From Begonia masoniana (Eukaryota; Streptophyta; Magnoliopsida; Cucurbitales; Begoniaceae), in contig CM039509.1 of assembly GCA_022432975.1 (NCBI GenBank), forward strand, positions 23,343,432 through 23,407,431: a DNA stretch of 64,000 bases, in the 5' to 3' direction. Numbering within the stretch: position 1 is the stretch's first letter; every line of letters begins with the position of its first letter. The notes beneath the pieces were generated by a model. That model was not told the DNA's origin. It saw nothing but the letters and a program-made list of their open reading frames with translations, and did no database searches. Made by a program: the position numbers and the translations under genes. Shown piece after piece: positions 30,930 through 40,221 of the stretch.

Positions 30930-32615
30930 ATGGTGAGAGGGCATCAGGAAGGGTCAAGCGAAAGCTCTCGTGCCATTGACCGACTAACCGAACTGGTGGG
31001 AGTACAGTCCCGTATGGTTGAACGTTTGATGGCCAGAGAAGATAACGGAAATAACAATCATGCTAATGCTCCGCGTGACACCAGTGGAGATAGATTCAGA
31101 CGACTCCAGCCGCCTGCATTCGATGGATTATCTACTGACCCGATCCATGCTGAAGAATGGGTTCGGCAGATTGAACAAATGTTTAATTATGCCAAAGTAG
31201 AGGAGAGCAAGAAGGTCACATGTGCCACGTTTCATTTCACAAAGAGTGCCGGTTTTTGGTGGGATACTGTGCGGTCCACTACCGTGGCACTGAGCTGGGA
31301 GGGATTTAAGAATATCTTTTACGAGAAGTATTTCGACCGTGGTGTGAGGAAGGAGAAGTTGGTTGAATTTTCTCGGCTACGACAGTATGGATCAGTGGCA
31401 GAATATGTTCAGAAGTTTGAATCATTATCCCGCTATGCACCTCATTTGGTAGCCACTGACGAAAACAAGGTGCACCAATTTATTCAAGGTTTGAAGCTGG
31501 ACCTCTTACGAGGGATTTCATATGGGGGATTTGATGAGGCACCGTACACAAAAGTGGTGGCCAAAGCCTATCAGTTGGAGGCCTTAGAAGCAAAGTCCCA
31601 GAGACAGAAAGATCAATCAAGAGGGATTATCCAGAATGGTCCTCAACAGCAACAACAAAGAAGTCAGAATTTGCAACCCCAACAGCAGCAGAACAGGGGG
31701 ATTAAGAGGCCTAATGAGACCACCAATTATCAAGACAAAGTAAAGAGACCAATGGGGGCTCCTCAACTTTCAGCATGCCCGCGATGCCAGAAACTTCACA
31801 GAGGAGAATGCAGATTTATTACCGGCCAATGTTTCCGATGTGGCAAAGGAGGCCATCATGTTCGGGATTGCCCGATGCCGGACACGAGACCAAACCTTGC
31901 CATACCTAGGGTGTTTGCAATGATGGAGGATGTTGATGATGCTGATCAGCACACAGCAATTACAGGTACAATTTCAGTATGTGATGCACCTGCTTATACC
32001 TTGTGGGACACGGGGGCCACACATTCGTTTGTGGCCATGGACTTCCTAGTTAGACAGAAGTTTTGTTGTACGTCGTCAGATCAACCTTACAACATTATGC
32101 TACCATCCGGAGAGTTTATGCACTCCGAGCAGGTTGTACGGGGTGATATAGTGTCAGTAGGAGACAAGAAGTTGTATGCCAGTCTTATCGTTATCGGAAT
32201 GAAAGGATACGATGTGATTCTGGGGATGGATTGGCTGTTTAGACATCACGCCACCATCAACTGTAGGTCCGGGCTTGTGTCGTTTAAACGCCCGAACGAG
32301 GTAGAACTCTCCTATCAGGCAGTACCAAAGGAACACCGTATGCCTGCCATATCTTCCTTGAAAGCTCAGCAACTGATGAGGTCAGGATGCATCGGATTTC
32401 ATGCCCACGTAGTGGATGTTCAAAGGCAAAATGAGGTGGAACTTCAAAATATTCTGGTAGTTCGAGACTTCCCAGAGGTTTTCTTAGATGACTTACTGGG
32501 ATTGCCACCGGATCGTGAAATCGAGTTTGAGACTGACGTATATCCTGGTGCTGAACCAGTATCGAAGAATCCATACCGTATGGCACCGATTGAGCTGAGG
32601 GAGTTGAAAGCTTAG
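30930..32615 (+). pseudogene. Element B gag, protease and start of RT, ending at a premature TAG
   Basis: This 561-codon frame starts at ATG 30930, 160 nt past the LTR. Gag shows LTELVGVQSRM, AEEWVRQIEQMF, FWWDTVRSTTVALSW, YVQKFESLSRYAPHLV and VHQFIQGLKLDLLRG. A Gln-rich spacer follows, then CPRCQKLHRGEC and the knuckle CFRCGKGGHHVRDC. The protease reads [10 protein letters not shown] with the DTG site kept, then [14 protein letters not shown] begins at EIEFETDVYPGAEPVS. A TAG at 32613 replaces the Gln of ELKAQLKEL in relatives; downstream sequence continues in the same frame. Confidence 0.92.
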
Positions 32616-33578
32616 CTAAAGGAATTGGTGGATAAAGGTTTTGTGCGCCCTAGTTTTTCTCCGTGGGGTGCTCCCGTCTTGTTTGTTAAGAAGAAGGATG
32701 GGTCCCTACGGATGTGCATTGATTACCGGGAGCTGAACAAGTTGACCATCAAGAATAAGTACCCGTTGCCAAGGATTGACGATTTATTTGACCAGCTACA
32801 GGGGGCTCGGGTATTCTCGAAGATCGATTTGCGCTCCGGTTATTACCAGTTGAAGGTCAGGGCTGATGATATTCCAAAGACTGCCTTCAGGACCCGGTAC
32901 AGACATTACTAGTTTTTGGTGATGTCGTTCGGGTTGACTAATGCCCCCGCGGCATTTATGGACTTGATGAATAGGATATTCCAGGAGTTCTTGGACAAAT
33001 TTGTAATCGTCTTCATCGACGACAACCTGGTTTATTCTCGGAACGAGGAAGAGCATAAAGAGCACTTGGCTATTGTGTTGTCAACTCTAAAACAGCATCA
33101 ATTATATGCCAAGCTATCAAAGTGTGAATTTTGGTTGAGTAGGATTAACTTCCTAGGCCACGTGGTGTCTGCAGAGGGAGTTTTCGTGAATCCATCCAAG
33201 ATTCTGACAGTGAAAGAATGGCCGAGACCGAGGAATGCCAATGAGGTACGTAGTTTTGTCGGGTTAGCTGGTTATTACAGAAAGTTCATCGAGGGATTTT
33301 CTGTAATAGCGAAGCTAATGACAAGCTTAACGAGGAAGGACATCAAGTTCAAGTGGTCTGAAGCTTGTGAGGTGAGTTTTCAGACACTTAAGCAGAAATT
33401 AACTACTGCCCCACTGTTAGTATTGCTAGTTGAAGACGGCAAATTCAGCGTATACTGTGATGCGTCCAAGGTTGGCTTGGGATGTGTATTAATGCAAGAA
33501 GGGAAAGTTGTAGCATACGCATCCAGACAATTGAAGAACCATGAACAAAACTACCCTACTCATGACCTTGAGTTAGCG
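32616..33578 (+). pseudogene. Element B RT and first half of RNase H, cut by solo LTR F
   Basis: Reading continues in frame after 32615: [36 protein letters not shown] and [15 protein letters not shown], then a TAG at 32910 where relatives have Glu ([11 protein letters not shown]), and [17 protein letters not shown]. The catalytic box is FIDDNLVYS, with Asn in place of the usual Ile. RNase H starts [19 protein letters not shown] and is interrupted after HDLELA at 33578. The other half resumes at 36103. Confidence 0.92.
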
Positions 33579-33972
33579 TGTAATACCCGAAGGTACGGAA
33601 TCCTATTTATTTAATTATTTAATATATTTAAATTGGCATTTTCGTAAATATGTCAAACTAGGTCCGTTTTACGAAAAGAAAGCATCATTAGAATCCTAAC
33701 GAGTAATAAGAATTTTAAGGAAATTATGGGAATTTTCGGAATAGTAATGCTATATTCCGAATATTTATGTTTCTCGTAAAACAGATGGGGTTTTAATAAA
33801 ATAGTAAATGAGGTCCAAATTGCAAACGGACAGTTTTAATAAATCACAAACAATGAATAGGAGTTATTGGCAAAATATGGAAATTAGGAAAAGTCGAATG
33901 ACTGGACGATTAACGAACCGAAGGAAGAAAAAACTAAGGAAGGGCATTTTAGTAATTTTGTCAAATAAATTT

Positions 33973-33980
33973 TATAAAAA
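33973..33980 (+). promoter_or_regulatory. TATA-like box of LTR F
   Basis: TATAAAAA lies about 395 nt into the LTR and 170 nt before donor 1. It fits a U3 promoter but nothing else in the sequence confirms activity. Confidence 0.4.
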
Positions 33981-34565
33981 TCACTTAAACCTTTCTTTTC
34001 ATTTCATTCTGCTTCTTTAGTTTCCAGAGAGCCCTCGCGAAGAACTCCCTCCCTGCCCGCGGCGATCCTCAGCATTCCGACTCCGTTTTTCTTTCCGATC
34101 GTTTCGATTCCTTCGTAGTTTTTCCTCCAATCGACGTTCTCGGTAAGTCTCTGTGGTTTTAGAACGTTAAATCTTTGATTTCGTAACGTTTTAGACAATT
34201 AGGGTTTCGGTAATTTTCCGTTAAAAACGCGAATTAGGACTCGTAATTAATAGGTTAGCCGCAATTAAGTATATATTAAACGTATTTGACGTTATTGGAC
34301 GAAGTTGGATCAATTTGTGAAAAAGTTTAAAATCCGAGAATTTTCGAGTTTTCGAGGAATTTCGTAAATCGAGAATTGAAGTGTTGAGCGTGAATTGCTC
34401 TAATAAATAGCTCGATAAATTGGATTAGAACTTTAAGAAGTTTCCGTAGTTAAGGTTTTGTAAATTTGGACAATCGTTAGTTTAAATTCGTTTTAACGAT
34501 AAACGTTCTAAATTTCTTAGGTAAACAGTGCTCGTGGGCGAAGCTTGGATTGCAGCGTGCACGAG

Positions 34566-35240
34566 GTAAGTTCTCGTGATTCCTTTCCGGCCGATTGGCC
34601 TACACCGTGCTTCGAAGTCGTTTTCGAGGATTTTGATGACGCGCTAGTTTATATTGCTTTGGTTGGGTAGTTAGGTTTAATTGTTTCGTAGGTTAGGTTT
34701 CCTTTTACTGTCTTGATGGTACGTATGCTGAGTATTTAAATTATGTTATGAACTGTTCATGCATCACGTGTTTTAAAAGAAAAGCATGAAAATGAATTTC
34801 CGCACGATGTTTTTAACTTGGCGATGTGGCCTGGAGAGGGGCAGGACCTACTGTGGAGGCCGATTACGGGCTGGTCACAGTACCACATCTATTATGTACT
34901 CACAATGTGGCCTGGAGAGGGGCGGGACCTACTGTGGAGGCCGACTACGGGCTGGTCACAGTACCACATTTATTATGCACTCATACGATGGTCATGCGAG
35001 GTGGGGCTCAGGCACGGCTGTACGTGTTGTAAGCGTGTACCCCCCTCTTCTAACTGGAAAGAGTAGTCCGCCCGCTGGATGTGCTCTCTCCAGTTAGGAG
35101 GATTAGATCTCGGTGATCCCTAATGAATAAGTAAAGAAAATGCTGCATGGTTTCCAACTCACACGCATAGCATAGCATGTAGTTGCATTTACTAGAGCTT
35201 ACTGAGATTTTTATCTCATAGTGTGTTATGTATGGTGTAG
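34566..35240 (+). other. Candidate leader intron 2 of LTR F
   Basis: Donor GAG|GTAAG at 34566; HP1 GGCC-GATT-GGCC at 34589-34600; HP2 TGAGAT-TTTT-ATCTCA at 35203-35218; acceptor GGTGTAG|GT ending 35240. CCTACACCGTGC (34599-34610) can pair with GTATGGTGTAGG (35230-35241), 12 pairs including two G-U. Confidence 0.62.
34824..34985. repeat. Two-copy 81-bp tandem duplication in LTR F
   Basis: ATGTGGCCTGGAGAGGGGC begins at 34824 and again at 34905. Copies differ by a few substitutions. The overlapping open frames seen here in all three registers follow from the duplication and composition. Confidence 0.92.
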
Positions 35241-35669
35241 GTGACATAGACTCTGAGGATCCAGGTGAGGATGGGATTCCTCCTCCTGAGGCATGAGTTC
35301 GGTTGATCGAGGATGGCTGCGGTGGTGTGCTGGCGCAGTCGAGGCTTCATTGACCCAAGGGGACAGTATGTATAGGTTTTGAGGGTCTTTTTGGGATATT
35401 TTGAGGATAATTGATAGAATATGTATAGGATGTTTATCGTTTTGAAATTCTGGAACTGTTTGGGTTTAATTGTATTTAACGTTATATAGATATGTTTTAA
35501 TTTAACTGTATTTAAACGTTATGAAAATGTTTTGAAGTGTTTTAGGTTGTTACGGATTAGTCCGAGTTTTAGATATATCCACGCAGTTGGATTTCGCCAA
35601 GTCCGCTGTAGAATTAGTCGAGTTTAAGTGGTTATTTTCATTGTTATAGAGGAGAAATTAGTGTGGTTA

Positions 35670-35694
35670 CTCTCTGGAATCGGATTCCAGAGAG
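35670..35694. repeat. Near-perfect 25-nt palindrome in LTR F
   Basis: CTCTCTGGAATC and its exact complement GATTCCAGAGAG are separated by one G. Related hairpins with a 6-nt loop occur in LTR I (9735-9762) and LTR D (38167-38194), in the same region of each LTR. Confidence 0.9.
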
Positions 35695-36102
35695 TTTGCA
35701 GAGAGCACTTAGTGAGGAAAAGGGAAAGACGAAAACAGAGAAGAGAAAACAGAAGAGGGAAGGCAGAAATACAGAAGAGAGGGGGTGGGTCGCTGCAAGG
35801 TTGCAGCGACTGCAGCGCTCGGGCGCTGCAATTTGCAGCGCCCGGTCGCTGCTGCTTTTCGAGGGCAGAATTCCGATTCTGCCCTCCCTTTATTTTAATT
35901 ATAATTTATATTAAATATAGTTTTTATTTAATTGTTTTAATTGATTTTAAAGTTAGATTTCAATTCCGATTTCAATTCCGATTTCGACTCCGGTTTCGAT
36001 TTCGGTTTAACTTCCACTTAAAGTTTAATTAAATTTATTAGGATAAAAAAAAATATATATATATAGTACGGGAAATACGGGTACAGTATTAGGGTCGTTA
36101 CA

Positions 36103-37100
36103 TAGCGGCAGTTGTATTTGTGCTGAAAGTATGGAGACATCACCTATATGGACAATCATGTGAGGTGTTTTCTGACTACAAGAATTTGAAGTACCTTTTT
36201 ACTCAGAAAGAGTTGAATATGAGGCAGAGGCGGTGATTAGAATTTGTAAAAGACTATGATATTGAGATTAAATACCATCCTGGTAAGGCTAATGTGGTAG
36301 CTGATGCACTGAGCAGGATGCCAGCTACTATGCAATTTACTATGTCAGCCGTATCAATGTCTTTGAGGACAGAGATACATAAGTTCGATATGAAGATAGT
36401 TTCTGGGCTGTCGGCCATACTAGCAGACTTGACACTACGGCCCGCCGTCTTGGACCAAATTAAGGAAGCTCAGAGGACCAATTCAAAGGAGATGGCTGAT
36501 ATTGTGAGCAAGTTACCTATGGCCTCTTCCGAGTTCAGCTATTCGGGAGATGGTATTCTTAAGTTCAGGGATAGATGGTATGTTACGAAGGATGAAGAGT
36601 TACGAAAGAACATCTTGTCGGAGGCTCACTCGTCTTTTTTCTCTGTGCATCTTGGAAGCACAAAGATGTATCAGGACTTGAAACTTCACTTCTGGTGGCC
36701 GAATATGAAGAATGAAGTGGCCAAATATGTGGAGTCGTGCATGATATGTCAACAGGTCAAAGCTGAACATCAACAACCGAGTGGAACGCTTCGGCCTCTC
36801 CCGATCCCCGAATGGAAATGGGAGAACATAACGATGGATTTTGTTGTTGGCCTACCAAGAACAACTAAGGGCCATAATAGCATTTGGGTCATAGTGGACA
36901 GATTGACGAAGTCGGCCCACTTTCTACCTGTGAAGACGACATACTCCATGGATCAGTACGCAGAGCTGTATATTAATGAGATTATTAAGCTACATGGCAT
37001 TCCTGTATCGATCGTCTCAGACCGTGATCCCAGATTCACTTCCAGGTTTTGGAGAAGTTTGCAGAACTCCTTGGGTACAAAGTTGGATTTCAGCACGACA
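36103..37100 (+). pseudogene. Element B second half of RNase H and integrase, cut by the assembly gap
   Basis: After the TSD the frame resumes with [31 protein letters not shown] and a TGA at 36234-36236 in place of the Trp of RRWLEF. From 36294 it is open: VVADALSRM, spacer, HHCC finger ([29 protein letters not shown]), [35 protein letters not shown] and LGTKLDFST, where the Ns start. The DDE glutamate and the C-terminal tail lie in or beyond the gap. Confidence 0.92.
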
Positions 37101-37200
37101 NNNNNNNNNNNNNNNNNNNNNNNNNNNNNNNNNNNNNNNNNNNNNNNNNNNNNNNNNNNNNNNNNNNNNNNNNNNNNNNNNNNNNNNNNNNNNNNNNNNN
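37101..37200. other. Assembly gap (100 Ns)
   Basis: Exactly 100 Ns, a usual placeholder for a gap of unknown size. It hides the rest of B's integrase, the start of B's 3' LTR and the left end of element D. Confidence 0.99.
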
Positions 37201-37828
37201 TTCCATTCGGGAACTGGTAATGGCTGTAAGGTCCCTGCGCCTCTATGTTCAGCTGTAACCTTTGGCAAATCAAACACGATCCTACTATCCGCCACACTTC
37301 GTTGGCGTTTCGCGCTTATACTATTAGACACCTGCTGATATACACGGTTCAAGCCTGATATGTGGCTTCTGCGATAGTTTCAAGATGCATCTGCCGATGA
37401 CGTTCAAGCTTACCTCTCCATAGCATGTCAAGTTCAATTGCCGATGATTTTCAGGGATGCATCTGCCGATGGTTTTTCAATAACTTCTGCCATGTTTTTT
37501 TATATACATCTACCGATGGAGTTCAAAGCTTCATCTGCCGATAGCTATCATGTTGCATCATCCGATAGCGTTTCAAATTTTAAGTGCTTCAATCCGATGG
37601 CGTTTTGAAGATACTCATGCCTCGAATTTAAGACTTCAACCGTGACTTCCACCACAATTTAAGTTAGCGCGCACCCATTGACAGTGCGTTTTCAGCATTA
37701 CTCCAGAACTTAATGGCTCACGCACATCAATTTCAGATGCAACGGATACTGCTGCAGTACGTGCTTCACTGTAAAATTTTTTCCATTTTGAAGAATGAAG
37801 CATCATTATGAAGAAGAAAAAACTAAAA
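37201..37828. other. Scrambled retrotransposon sequence beside the gap
   Basis: The first part (37201-37310) resembles a minus-strand integrase segment of a C-like element (compare TTCCATTCGGGAACTGGTAA at 25243) but diverges heavily. The next part (37380-37600) has six or more CATCTGCCGATGG-type motifs as in C-like LTRs. Neither matches what should lie here, namely the end of B, the start of its 3' LTR and D's left terminus. I suspect a mis-join or poor consensus, though an unrelated insertion cannot be ruled out. Confidence 0.6.
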
Positions 37829-37953
37829 CAGTTAAAAAGAAAATTTTTAAACAATTAAGAAGGGGAGGGCAGAATGGAACCTCTGCCCTCGAATGGAGGA
37901 GGCGCCGATCTCTGCTTTGCAGCAGAGATCGATCGCTGCAATGCATTATAGCA

Positions 37954-37995
37954 GCAGCGATCGATCTCTGCTGCAGAGCAGAGATCGATCGCTGC
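37954..37995. repeat. 42-bp perfect palindrome in LTR D
   Basis: Arms of 19 bp (GCAGCGATCGATCTCTGCT and its complement) flank a self-complementary GCAG centre region. The same palindrome is at 45170-45211 in the other LTR. It is part of a GATCGATC-rich cluster (37900-38075 and 45115-45290) with several more inverted arms. Confidence 0.93.
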
Positions 37996-38638
37996 TAGCT
38001 ATGGCAGCGATTCCCTTCATTCCCTTCAAACTAGCGGCGATCGATCTCTGCTCTGCAGCAGAGATCGATCGCTGCAAGCATACGCGATGGCCCCCTTCAG
38101 ACTTCAAACCTGCGACACTTCACACTTCTTCATGCCTACCTTCAATCACTCACAGCATCATACACTGCTCTCTGGAATCCGATTTCCAGAGAGCAAACAT
38201 TGCTTTCTTTACACCAGCTATCACTGTAAACTCACAACTTAAACCTAAACTCCACCATTTAAAACGTATTCTAACTCTAACGATTCGCGTCGGACTTTGC
38301 GAAGTCCAACAGCGTGGATAGCTCTATAAATCGGGCTATCCGTAACAACCTAAAACATTTCAAAACATTATCAATATACGGTTATAAAATAGATTTCCAA
38401 AACATTCAAAACGTCAAAATAACCTATCGACTACCAGACCAAGCATCCTAATATGATCTATACAGTTATTATCAATCCAAATATTCAGAAGACCCCCAAA
38501 ACCTTTACATAAACCCACCACGGGTCAAAACGCGCCTCGACTGCTCAGCGCACTCCCACGGCCATCATCCATCAGCTGCTCCTACGTCCGGAGGAGGAAT
38601 ATCATCCTCACCTGGGTCAACGTAACCTAGAACGTCAC

Positions 38639-39182
38639 CTACACCATACAGACACATATGAGATATGGAAATCTCAGTAAGCTACGTAAATGCAGATGCA
38701 TGCGTGTCGTGCATATGAAGTTCAGAAAACATGCTCATCAGACATATCAGGTCATTTCAATACATATTGCCACCGAGATATCAGCCCACTAAATGGAAAG
38801 GATACATTCCGCGGTCGAACTACCACTTTCCACTTAGATGGGGGGGGGGGGTACATGCTCACAAACCCTACAGCCATGCCTGAGCCCCATCCCGCGTGAC
38901 CTTTCAGATACAGATTACGTATTTTCGTTCATTATTCATTTCATTGAAAACTCGTGCAGAAACCCATTTTTTATGCCATTTTGAAACACGTGATGCATGA
39001 ACAGTTCATATCAGCGGAAAGTAAACAAACAGTTCATATCGGCAGACAATATAACATAACCTATAAACAACTAACCTAACTACCCAACCTAAACAACGTA
39101 AAACAAGGAACCCTCAAGGATCCTTGATACGACGACGAGGTATGGTGTAGACCTTTGGGTCAAGCAAGTCACGAGAACTTAC
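38639..39182 (-). other. Candidate leader intron 2 of LTR D (3' LTR copy)
   Basis: Minus strand: donor GAG|GTAAG at 39182; HP1 GACC-CAAA-GGTC (39150-39161); HP2 TGAGAT-TTCCAT-ATCTCA (38659-38676); acceptor GGTGTAG|GT at 38639. TCTACACCATAC pairs with GTATGGTGTAGG, 11 Watson-Crick pairs and one G-U. Confidence 0.65.
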
Positions 39183-39773
39183 CTCGAGCGCGCTGGATCT
39201 CAAGCTTCGTCCACGGGAGTCGTGTGTCTGAGAAAAAACACGACATTCGCAATTAAACCAATTTAAACTATTAACGTCCAAATTTCAAACTTTAACTAAA
39301 GAATTATCCTAAATTCTTCACTTAGCTAATTAAAGCATTTCGAACGTTAATTATAGCTCGATAATCCAAATTCTCAATAACGAGTTTTTCTCTAAAACCC
39401 GAAATTTAACCAATTTATAACTTTTCGCAAATTGATTTTCTTCGTCCAATAACGTCCAATACGTTCAATATATACCTAATCACGGCTAACCTATTAATTA
39501 CGAAGCCTAAATCGCATTTTTAACGAAAACCCTAATCGAAACCCTAACCCTAAATCGAACCGAAACTCGAATTAAACACTCGAAAACTAAAGCTACATAC
39601 CGAGGGTAGCGAGAGAGGAAGAAACCGTGAAGGACGGAGGAGAAACGGAGGTCGGACGGAGGTCGGAATGGTGGAGCTCGCCGGCGGCCGAGAGAAGAAA
39701 TCTTCTCTGTTCGTGAGTTCCAGAGAGAAAAGAGAGAAAAGAGAGAAGTGAGGGAAAAGGAGGGAATTTTGTG

Positions 39774-39782
39774 TTATTTATA
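39774..39782 (-). promoter_or_regulatory. TATA-like box of LTR D
   Basis: The minus strand reads TATAAATAA, followed by CACAAAATTCC. The other LTR has the same box at about 46993-47002. It lies about 400 nt from the LTR 5' end, as in LTR F. Confidence 0.45.
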
Positions 39783-40221
39783 AATTGATTTTACAATTTA
39801 CCGTTTTGCCCTTCTTTGATTTTTATATTGATTTCGTTCTTCGGTTCGTTAATCGTCTAGCCATTCGACTACTCCATACATCCTTACTTTACCAATAAGT
39901 CCATCTAATTATTTGGGATTTAACAAAACTGTCCGTTCGCAATTTGGACCTCGTTTGCTATTTTTACGAGAATGTCTTTTACTTTATGATAATAGTAATT
40001 ACTCGGAATATAGCGTCACTATTCTGAAAATTCCCAGAATTTCCTTAAAATTCTAATTAATCGCTAGGATCGTAATGACGCTTTCTTTTCGTAAATCGTA
40101 CCTGATTTGACATAATTACAAAAATGCCAATAACAATATAATAATAATATAATAAAAGGTCCGTACAAACCGGATATTACATTCTCCCCTCCTTATTCAG
40201 AATTTTGTCCACAAAATTAAA

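Larger units (their letters stand above)
33579..36102 (+). mobile_element. Solo LTR F, TSD TAGCG, in element B RNase H
   Basis: The LTR is 2524 bp from TGTAATACCCGAAGG to TTAGGGTCGTTACA, flanked by TAGCG at 33574-33578 and 36103-36107. Removing it restores the RNase H frame across LELAAVV. Leader: donor 1 at 34143, acceptor TTTCTTAG ending 34520, mini-exon 34521-34565, donor 2 at 34566, acceptor ending 35240. It belongs with D and I and has a GCAGCG repeat cluster (35790-35860). Confidence 0.95.
37829..40181 (-). repeat. Element D 3' LTR, distal end missing
   Basis: It matches 45049-47401 of the 5' LTR nearly base for base and ends CCGGATATTACA. The part matching 44851-45048 is absent, replaced by scrambled sequence. 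A run of ten Gs near 38841 is seven in the other copy. It contains a 42-bp palindrome (37954-37995), the GCTCTCTGGAA hairpin (38167-38194) and the leader intron. Confidence 0.9.

Noticed and set aside
35628..36032. 134-codon plus-strand open frame at the end of LTR F
   Set aside because: It crosses the palindrome, GCAGCG repeats and a degenerate FRFRFRFRF stretch from ATTTCGATTCC-like repeats. It lies wholly in the solo LTR.
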